A stretch of DNA of 6,233 nucleotides from Thiomonas sp. GTDB taxonomy: Bacteria; Pseudomonadota; Gammaproteobacteria; Burkholderiales; Burkholderiaceae_C. The first letter of the stretch is position 1. Every line of letters starts with the position of its first letter. The DNA is taken from NCBI GenBank assembly GCA_027451915.1, contig DAIDHU010000291.1, forward strand, positions 1 through 6,233. Direction: 5' to 3'. The notes beneath the pieces were generated by a model. It had not been told where the DNA came from. It saw only the letters and a program-made list of their open reading frames with translations, and searched no databases. Position numbers and translations under genes: made by a program. Below are positions 1 to 5,369 of the stretch, piece after piece.

Positions 1-271
1 ATGAGGAGTGTTCGACAAGAGCAGGGGCAGCGACAATCTAGCCGAAACCCCGGGGACTTGCTGATGGCCCGGCTCGCGACGGACGGGCCGCGCGCGGGAG
101 CCTGGAAATCACGACAAAATGAAACAAAAGAAACCAGGAAAGACGTCCGGCGGCTTGTCATGAGCCTTGCATGTTGGCTGCGAACAATCGCCCCCGGCCC
201 TCGCATGGCAGCCGCGCAGGACGCGGCGCCGTCGAGGTTCCTGCCTCGTTTCGCTTCAGGGAGCCTTCCAC
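1..271. other. Leader/intergenic region upstream of the phosphoesterase gene
   Basis: I find no convincing gene here. An open frame begins with ATG at base 1, but it would encode an Arg-rich low-complexity peptide that runs about 100 bases into the phosphoesterase gene in another frame, so I treat it as chance. A purine-rich, AT-richer patch lies at about 103-145 and stands out from the GC-rich surroundings, as promoter or upstream-element DNA often does. GGCCCG (66-71) and CGGGCC (84-89) could form a 6-bp stem with a 12-base loop, but no T-run follows, so it is not a clear terminator. A Pho-box-like element lies at 155-188. A ribosome binding site AGGGAG (258-263) sits 8 bases before the ATG at 272. 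Confidence 0.5.
155..188 (+). promoter_or_regulatory. Possible PhoB box and -10 element
   Basis: TTGTCAT (155-161) and CTTGCAT (166-172) are spaced by exactly 11 bases, the period of the PhoB half-site CTGTCAT, and match it at 6/7 and 5/7 positions. AACAAT (183-188, 4/6 to the sigma-70 -10 box) follows after 10 bases, the distance usual in promoters where the Pho box replaces the -35. Phosphate-starvation control would suit the phosphoesterase downstream. The match is by eye and degenerate. TTGTCA (155-160) alone resembles a -35 (5/6) but has no -10 at 16-18 bases. Confidence 0.3.
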
Positions 272-2050
272 ATGCTGCGCAAGACCTTGCTCGCCACCGC
301 CGTGATCGCCGCCGCGATCGGGGCCGGCGCCTCCGCCTCCACGGCGAGCGCCTCGCCCTTCCACCACGGCGATGACCACGACCACGACCACCTCGGCCTG
401 CGCGCCGAGGCCTACCCGACGGCCACGCCGATCAAGCACATCGTGGTGCTGTTCAACGAAAACGTGTCCTTCGACCACTATTTCGCCACCTACCCGAAAG
501 CGACGAATCCGGGCGGCGAGACGCCCTTTCACGCGCGTCGCGGAACCCCCGCTGTCAACGGCCTGAACGCCGCGCTGCTGCTGGACAACCCCAACGAGAC
601 CAACCCCGCCAACGGCAGCGGCGCGGCCAATCCCTTCCGGCTCGATCCCAGCCAGGCCGCGACCGCCGACCAGAACCACGCCTACACGCCCGAGCAGTTC
701 GCCTACGACGGCGGCAAGGCCGACCTGTTTCCCAAGTACACCGGACGCGGCACGACCGGCGGGGTCGGCGCCTTCGGCACCAACGGCCAGGTCATGGGCT
801 ACTACGACGGCAACACCGTGACGGCGCTGTGGAATTACGCGCAGCACTTCGCGATGAGCGACGACGCCTACACCGACACCTATGGTCCGTCCACGCCCGG
901 CGCGCTGGAAGTGGTCTCGGGCCAGACCGATGGCGTGACCCTGGTGAAGACGACCAAGCAGCCCTTCACGCTGGCTGCGGGCTCCTACTACATCCGCGAT
1001 GGCGCCGGCGGCTACGCGCTGATCAGCGACGTCGATCCCGCCTACGACCTGTGCTCCAGCCCCAGCGACCAGATCCTCATGCAGGGTCGCAACATCGGGG
1101 ACCTGCTCAACGCCCGCGACATCTCCTGGGGCGGCTTCATGGGCGGCTTCAACCTGAGCAAGGTCAACGCCAACGGCACCACCCGCTGCAAGCGCAGCTC
1201 GACCTCGAGCTACACCGGCACCACCACCGATTACATCCCGCACCACAACTGGTTCCAGTACTTCCCCTCGACGGCCAATCCGACGCACGCGCGTCCGTCG
1301 TCGGTGCAGGCCATCGGCCGCACCGACGAGCCGGGCACGCGCACCCCGGATCCGGCGAACCACGAGTACGGCCTGAACGACTTTTTCGCGGCGGTCAAGG
1401 CGGGCAATTTCCCGGCCGTCAGTTTCCTGAAGGCGCCGGCCTTCCAGGATGCACACGCCGGCTACTCGGATCCGCTGGACGAGCAGGCCTTCGTGGCCAA
1501 GGTGGTGAACTTCCTGGAGCAGCAGCCGCAATGGAAGGACACCGCGGTGATCGTCACCTATGACGATTCGGACGGCTGGTACGACCATGCCTTCGCCACG
1601 CCGACCAACCCGTCCTTCGACCAGCAGGCCGACCAGCTCGATGGTCCCGGCGTGTGCGGAAGCGGCACGCCCCAGGCGGGCCTGAAGGGCCAGCCTGTCA
1701 ACGGCCGCTGCGGCCCCGGCACGCGCATTCCCTTCCTGGTGATCTCGCCCTGGGCCAAGACCAACTACGTGAGCCACCAGCGCATCTCGCTGGCTTCGGT
1801 GACCCGGTTCATCGAGGACAACTGGCTGCACGGCGAACGCCTGGGCGGCGGCTCCTTCGACGCCACCACCGGCAGCATCATGGACATGTTCCGCTTCGCC
1901 GGCGACCACGACGGCGACGACCGCGGCCGGCAGCATGGCCGCTGGCAGGGGCATGCCGGTCGCCTGGGTGCTCCGCTGTTCCTGGATCCGACCACCGGCG
2001 TCGTGCTGCGCGCAGCGCCGGCCGGCAGCAACTCGCCGAGCTCCAGCTGA
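272..2050 (+). CDS. Secreted phosphoesterase, AcpA acid phosphatase / phospholipase C family
   Basis: This is a 592-residue exported hydrolase of the phosphoesterase family that includes Francisella AcpA and bacterial phospholipases C. It probably cleaves phosphomonoesters or phosphodiesters in the periplasm or outside the cell. The start at 272 is chosen because AGGGAG lies 8 bases upstream and the protein then opens with a Sec-type signal peptide (hydrophobic residues 6-20, likely cleavage after ASA, residue 27). No twin-arginine motif is present. Family signatures are IKHIVVLFNEN (54-64; E63/N64 expected metal ligands), GPSTPG (205-210; S207 the likely nucleophile), AHAGYSDPLDEQ (394-405) and TYDDSDGWYDH (429-439; Asp/His metal ligands). 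Four cysteines (261, 306, 462, 480) could form two disulfides. Asp/His-rich stretches flank the catalytic domain (31-40 and 545-561). Its stop overlaps the start of the diheme peroxidase gene. The choice between phosphatase and phospholipase cannot be made from sequence alone. The family call is firm. Confidence 0.93.
   Translation: MLRKTLLATAVIAAAIGAGASASTASASPFHHGDDHDHDHLGLRAEAYPTATPIKHIVVLFNENVSFDHYFATYPKATNPGGETPFHARRGTPAVNGLNAALLLDNPNETNPANGSGAANPFRLDPSQAATADQNHAYTPEQFAYDGGKADLFPKYTGRGTTGGVGAFGTNGQVMGYYDGNTVTALWNYAQHFAMSDDAYTDTYGPSTPGALEVVSGQTDGVTLVKTTKQPFTLAAGSYYIRDGAGGYALISDVDPAYDLCSSPSDQILMQGRNIGDLLNARDISWGGFMGGFNLSKVNANGTTRCKRSSTSSYTGTTTDYIPHHNWFQYFPSTANPTHARPSSVQAIGRTDEPGTRTPDPANHEYGLNDFFAAVKAGNFPAVSFLKAPAFQDAHAGYSDPLDEQAFVAKVVNFLEQQPQWKDTAVIVTYDDSDGWYDHAFATPTNPSFDQQADQLDGPGVCGSGTPQAGLKGQPVNGRCGPGTRIPFLVISPWAKTNYVSHQRISLASVTRFIEDNWLHGERLGGGSFDATTGSIMDMFRFAGDHDGDDRGRQHGRWQGHAGRLGAPLFLDPTTGVVLRAAPAGSNSPSSS
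374..391 (+). repeat. Tandem GACCAC x3 coding for Asp-His repeats
   Basis: Three perfect copies of the hexamer GACCAC lie in frame just after the signal peptide region of the phosphoesterase and encode DHDHDH (residues 35-40). Gain or loss of a unit would keep the frame, so the length of this Asp/His tract could vary between strains. Confidence 0.8.
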
Positions 2051-3438
2051 TGTCCCTGCGCGCCTTGCTGGTGGCGGCTACAGCCGCCTTCCTGACGGGC
2101 GCGGCCGGTGCCGCGGAGCCGCCGGGCCTTGCGCCCGCCGGCTCCGCGCCGACTGGTACCCCGGTCGCGGTGCTGCCCGACGGCGGCAATCCGCACCCGG
2201 TGCATCTGGTGCTGCCGCCGCGCAAGCCGCTGAGCGCCGTGGCCAGGCTCGGGCGCACCCTGTTCTTCGATCCGAGGCTTTCAGGCTCGGGACGCGTGTC
2301 CTGCGCCTCCTGCCACAGTCCCCGGCATGCCTACGGCCCGCCGAACGCGCTGCCGGTGCAGATCGGCGGCTCGCGCATGAACCGTTTCGGCGTGCGCGCG
2401 GTGCCTTCGCTGGAATACCTGTATCGCCAGCAGAATTTCAGCATCGGGCCCGACAACGAGGAAAACGAGACCATCACCCTGCAGCAGCTGGTGCAGCTGG
2501 GCAGGCAGTCGCGGCGCCTGCGCAAGACCGCGCGGGACACGGCGGCCACGGCCGCCAGCCTGGTGCCCCAGGGCGGCCTGTTCTGGGACGGCCGGGTCAA
2601 TACCTTGCAGCAACAGGCCGACGGCCCGCTGTTCAACCCGCTGGAGATGGACGCGGGCAGCGTGGCCACGGTGGCCGCGAAGTTGCGTAGCGGGGGCTAT
2701 GCCAGACGGTTCGAGCAATTGTTCGGTCCCGGCATGCTGGGCAACTCGCGCTTCCTGGTCAGCGAGGCCCTGTTCGCGCTGGCCCGGTTCCAGATCGAGG
2801 ACCCCAGTTTCCATCCCTTCAGCAGCAAGTATGACGCCTGGCTGCAGGGCAAGGCGCGCTTCACCCCCTCCCAGGCGCGCGGCTATGTCGCCTTCAACGA
2901 TCCCCGCAAGGGCGACTGCGCCGCTTGCCATCTCGACCGCCCCGGAGCCGATGGCCAGCCGCCGCTGTTCACCGACACCCAATTCGAGGCGCTGGGGGTG
3001 CCGCGCAACCCGGCGATCCCGGCCAATCGCAACCCGCGCTATCACGATCTTGGCCTGTGCGGGCCCTACCGCACCGACCTGGCGCGGCAGACCCAGTACT
3101 GCGGCATGTTTCTCACCCCCACGCTGCGCAACGCGGCCACGCGCCATGTGTTCTTCCACAACGGCGTCTACCACAGCCTGGCGCAGGTGCTCGACTTCTA
3201 TGATTTCCGGGACACACGCCCGGGGCGCATCTACCCCGTGGTGAACGGCAAGGTCGACAAGTACGACGACCTTCCCGCGCGCTACCGGGCGAACGTCGAT
3301 CGCAGCGACCCGCCCTTCGATCGCGCGGCGGGGCAGGCGCCGGCGATGAGCGCGCGCGACATGCGCGACATCATCGCCTTCCTGCAAACCCTCAACGACG
3401 GCTGGCGGAGGGGGCCGTCAATCCCCGAGTTGCGATAG
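2050..3438 (+). CDS. Diheme cytochrome c peroxidase, MauG/CcpA superfamily
   Basis: A 462-residue periplasmic diheme c-type protein with a Sec signal peptide (hydrophobic 5-20, cleavage near residues 20-22). The two heme motifs are CASCH (85-89) and CAACH (290-294). Between them FWDGR (178-182) and NPLEM (196-200) give W179, Q189, P193 and E199, at the same mutual spacing as W93, Q103, P107 and E113 of Paracoccus MauG. Y384 lies 90 residues after the second heme histidine, against 89 for the MauG Tyr294 ligand, so a His/Tyr-ligated second heme is likely rather than the His/Met of classical peroxidases. About 32 extra residues sit between heme 1 and W179 compared with MauG. C337 and C351 may form a disulfide. 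HAYGPPN (93-99) and FFHNGVYHSL (368-377) recall a proteobacterial subfamily usually annotated cytochrome-c peroxidase. The ATG overlaps the upstream stop by one base and only GAG-like bases precede it, which suggests translational coupling. The substrate may be H2O2 or a protein partner and is unknown. Confidence 0.92.
   Translation: MSLRALLVAATAAFLTGAAGAAEPPGLAPAGSAPTGTPVAVLPDGGNPHPVHLVLPPRKPLSAVARLGRTLFFDPRLSGSGRVSCASCHSPRHAYGPPNALPVQIGGSRMNRFGVRAVPSLEYLYRQQNFSIGPDNEENETITLQQLVQLGRQSRRLRKTARDTAATAASLVPQGGLFWDGRVNTLQQQADGPLFNPLEMDAGSVATVAAKLRSGGYARRFEQLFGPGMLGNSRFLVSEALFALARFQIEDPSFHPFSSKYDAWLQGKARFTPSQARGYVAFNDPRKGDCAACHLDRPGADGQPPLFTDTQFEALGVPRNPAIPANRNPRYHDLGLCGPYRTDLARQTQYCGMFLTPTLRNAATRHVFFHNGVYHSLAQVLDFYDFRDTRPGRIYPVVNGKVDKYDDLPARYRANVDRSDPPFDRAAGQAPAMSARDMRDIIAFLQTLNDGWRRGPSIPELR
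3397..3419. other. Hairpin at the convergent gene ends
   Basis: GACGGC (3397-3402) and GCCGTC (3414-3419) form a perfect 6-bp inverted repeat around an 11-base loop. It lies inside the 3' end of the peroxidase gene and touches the ilvD stop codon (TCA at 3418-3420 on this strand). Neither strand has a T-run after it, so it is not a standard intrinsic terminator. It is the only stem I found at this junction and might slow or stabilise both transcript ends. It could equally be chance in GC-rich coding DNA. Confidence 0.25.
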
Positions 3439-5265
3439 GTCGCGCACCGCGCCCTTGTCGGCGCTCATGGCCAGCTTCGCGTAGGCCTTGAGCGCGGCCG
3501 AGACCCGGCGCTGGCGCGGCTGCGCCGGCTTCCAGCCCCTGGCGTCCTGCTCGGTGCGGCGACGCTGCAACTCGGCCTCGTCGACCAGCACGTCGATGGC
3601 GCGGCGGGGGATGTCGATGCGGATGCGGTCGCCGTCGCGCACCAGCCCGATGGCCCCTCCCGCGGCGGCCTCGGGCGAGACATGGCCGATGGACAGCCCG
3701 GCGGTGCCGCCGGAGAAGCGCCCGTCGGTGACCAGCGCGCATTGCTTGCCCAGGCCCTTGGACTTCAGGTAGGAGGTGGGGTAGAGCATTTCCTGCATGC
3801 CCGGACCGCCGCGCGGGCCCTCGTAGCGGATCACCACCACGTCGCCAGGCTGCACCTCGTCGCCCAGGATGCCCTTGACCGCGTCGTCCTGGCTTTCGTA
3901 CACGCGTGCACGACCCTCGAAGGTGTAGAGCGCTTCGTCCACGCCGGCGGTCTTGACCACGCAGCCGTCGGCGGCGATGTTGCCGTACAGCACGGCCAGG
4001 CCGCCTTCCTTGTTGTAGGCGTGCTCGATGCTGCGGATGCAGCCCTTGCTGCGGTCCAGGTCCAGGCTTTCCCAGCGCGTGTCCTGGCTGAAGGCCACCT
4101 GCGTGGGGATGCCCGCCGGGCCGGCGCGGTAGAAACTGCGGATGGCCTCGTCCCCGGTGGCCAGCACGTCGTAGCGCGCCAGCGCCTCGCCCAGGGTGGG
4201 CGAGTGCACGGTGGGCACGCTGGTGTCGAGCAGCCCGCCGCGGGCCAGTTCCCCGAGGATGCCCATGATGCCCCCCGCGCGGTGCACATCCTCCACGTGG
4301 TAATGGCTGGAAGGCGCCACCTTGCACAGATTGGGCACGCGGCGCGAGAGCTGGTCGATGTCGGTCATGCCGAAGTCCAGTTCGGCCTCCTGCGCCGCGG
4401 CCAGCAGGTGCAGGATGGTGTTGGTGGAGCCGCCCATCGCGATGTCCAGGGTCATCGCGTTGGAGAAGGCGGCGTGGCTGGCGATGTTGCGCGGCAGCAC
4501 CGAGGCGTCACCCTGTTCGTAATAGCGCCTGCACAGCTCCACCACCAGGCGCCCGGCGCCCAGGAACAACTGCTTGCGGTCGGCGTGCGTGGCCACCACC
4601 GTGCCGTTGCCCGGCAGCGCCAGGCCCAGGGCCTCGGTCAGGCAGTTCATCGAGTTGGCGGTGAACATGCCCGAGCAGGAGCCGCAGGTGGGGCAGGCCG
4701 AACGCTCGACGTCGGCGACCTCGGCATCGGAGACCTTCGGATCGGCGGCCATCACCATGGCGTCGATCAGGTCGATCTTTTTCAACGTGGCGGTGCCGGC
4801 CAGGCGCGTGGTGCCGGCCTCCATCGGGCCGCCGGAGACGAACACCACGGGGATGTTCAGGCGCATCGCGGCCATGAGCATGCCCGGGGTGATCTTGTCG
4901 CAGTTGGAAATGCACACCAGCGCGTCGGCGCAATGCGCATTGACCATGTACTCGACGGAGTCGGCGATGATGTCGCGGCTGGGCAGGGAATACAGCATGC
5001 CGTCGTGGCCCATGGCGATGCCGTCGTCCACCGCGATGGTGTTGAATTCCTTGGCCACCCCGCCGGCGGCCTCGATTTCGCGTGCCACCAGCTGGCCCAG
5101 GTCCTTCAGGTGCACATGCCCCGGCACGAACTGGGTGAAGGAATTGGCCACGGCAATGATCGGCTTGCTGAAGTCGTCATCCTTCATGCCGGTCGCGCGC
5201 CACAGCGCGCGCGCTCCGGCCATGTTGCGCCCGGCGGTGGAGGTCTTGGAACGATAGGCTGGCAT
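3418..5265 (-). CDS. ilvD: Dihydroxy-acid dehydratase
   Basis: Converts 2,3-dihydroxy-isovalerate and 2,3-dihydroxy-3-methylvalerate to the corresponding 2-oxo acids, a late cytoplasmic step in valine and isoleucine synthesis that also feeds leucine and pantothenate. The 615-residue protein matches E. coli IlvD (616) nearly end to end. Visible signatures are VDDGIAMGH (79-87, with D81), NCDKITPGM (121-129: cluster Cys C122, metal-binding D123, and K124, the expected carbamylated lysine), CPTCGSCSGM (191-200) and TDGRFSGGT (513-521, S518 the likely base). FVPGHVHL (46-53) has glycine at position 49, where the [2Fe-2S] subclass carries a third cluster cysteine (PCN), so this is the E. coli-type, oxygen-sensitive [4Fe-4S] form. 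The start has AGGAG (5271-5275) 5 bases upstream. The 3' end overlaps the convergent peroxidase gene by 21 bases. It is divergent from a LysR-type regulator that may control it. Confidence 0.98.
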   Translation of the reverse strand: MPAYRSKTSTAGRNMAGARALWRATGMKDDDFSKPIIAVANSFTQFVPGHVHLKDLGQLVAREIEAAGGVAKEFNTIAVDDGIAMGHDGMLYSLPSRDIIADSVEYMVNAHCADALVCISNCDKITPGMLMAAMRLNIPVVFVSGGPMEAGTTRLAGTATLKKIDLIDAMVMAADPKVSDAEVADVERSACPTCGSCSGMFTANSMNCLTEALGLALPGNGTVVATHADRKQLFLGAGRLVVELCRRYYEQGDASVLPRNIASHAAFSNAMTLDIAMGGSTNTILHLLAAAQEAELDFGMTDIDQLSRRVPNLCKVAPSSHYHVEDVHRAGGIMGILGELARGGLLDTSVPTVHSPTLGEALARYDVLATGDEAIRSFYRAGPAGIPTQVAFSQDTRWESLDLDRSKGCIRSIEHAYNKEGGLAVLYGNIAADGCVVKTAGVDEALYTFEGRARVYESQDDAVKGILGDEVQPGDVVVIRYEGPRGGPGMQEMLYPTSYLKSKGLGKQCALVTDGRFSGGTAGLSIGHVSPEAAAGGAIGLVRDGDRIRIDIPRRAIDVLVDEAELQRRRTEQDARGWKPAQPRQRRVSAALKAYAKLAMSADKGAVRDLSQLGD

Positions 5266-5270
5266 GGCTG

Positions 5271-5275
5271 CTCCT
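5271..5275 (-). promoter_or_regulatory. ilvD ribosome binding site
   Basis: AGGAG on the minus strand (CTCCT as read here), 5 bases from the ATG at 5265. It fixes the ilvD start together with the conserved MPAYRS N-terminus. Confidence 0.85.
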
Positions 5276-5330
5276 GGGGAAAAGGGGGCTCCGGCAGGAA
5301 TCTACGTCAGTTCGTGCTGGGAGTGAAATC

Positions 5331-5336
5331 TATAAT
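5331..5336 (+). promoter_or_regulatory. Perfect -10 box for the LysR-type gene
   Basis: TATAAT is an exact sigma-70 -10 element, 33 bases before the GTG start, which would give a leader of under 30 bases. No good -35 lies 16-18 bases upstream, so the promoter may need an activator or be weak. It overlaps the -10 of the opposite ilvD promoter by four bases, so polymerase probably cannot occupy both at once. Confidence 0.45.
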
Positions 5337-5337
5337 T

Positions 5338-5354
5338 CGACGTGGTTTAAGTCG
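5338..5354. promoter_or_regulatory. Candidate LysR-type operator dyad
   Basis: CGAC (5338-5341) and GTCG (5351-5354) form an inverted repeat around 9 bases. T5337 and A5349 also satisfy the T-N11-A pattern typical of LysR-family binding sites. The dyad lies between the -35 and -10 of the likely ilvD promoter and just downstream of the regulator's own -10, the usual place for autoregulation by a divergent LysR protein. The arms are only 4 bp, so this is suggestive. Confidence 0.4.
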
Positions 5355-5369
5355 CAAAAGCTATCACAC

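Larger units (their letters stand above)
5329..5357 (-). promoter_or_regulatory. Probable ilvD promoter
   Basis: On the minus strand TTGCGA (5352-5357, 4/6 to the -35 consensus) and TATAGA (5329-5334, 4/6 to the -10 consensus) are separated by exactly 17 bases. Transcription would start near 5322, leaving a leader of about 55 bases. The spacer contains most of the CGAC-N9-GTCG dyad, so a regulator bound there would interfere with or contact polymerase. I saw no leader peptide rich in branched-chain codons, so attenuation is not indicated. Confidence 0.5.

Noticed and set aside
1..41. Possible tail of an upstream gene ending with TAG at 39-41
   Set aside because: Only a dozen codons are visible and nothing in them is recognisable.
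106..136. Second, minus-strand Pho-box-like pattern in the AT-richer patch
   Set aside because: The half-sites are poorer and spaced 10 rather than 11 bases apart, and no minus-strand gene is visible to the left.
167..271. Upstream ATG (167) as the phosphoesterase start
   Set aside because: It would put 35 Arg-rich residues before the signal peptide. The ATG at 272 has AGGGAG at the right distance and begins directly with the signal peptide.
1..375. 124-residue open frame at the left edge
   Set aside because: It overlaps the phosphoesterase signal peptide region in another frame, is Arg-rich and low in complexity, and lacks a visible ribosome binding site within the window.
158..1954. 598-residue open frame antisense to the phosphoesterase gene
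   Set aside because: The translation is Val/Gly/Ala/Arg-rich with no recognisable motif. Long antisense frames are common opposite GC-rich coding sequence, and the + strand protein has clear family motifs and a signal peptide.
1654..2049. Upstream in-frame extension of the diheme gene inside the phosphoesterase gene
   Set aside because: The added 132 residues are Arg/Pro/His-rich out-of-frame translation. The signal peptide begins at the ATG at 2050.
2281..3387. 368-residue open frame antisense to the diheme gene
   Set aside because: No motifs. The sense strand has two CXXCH motifs and a full superfamily pattern.
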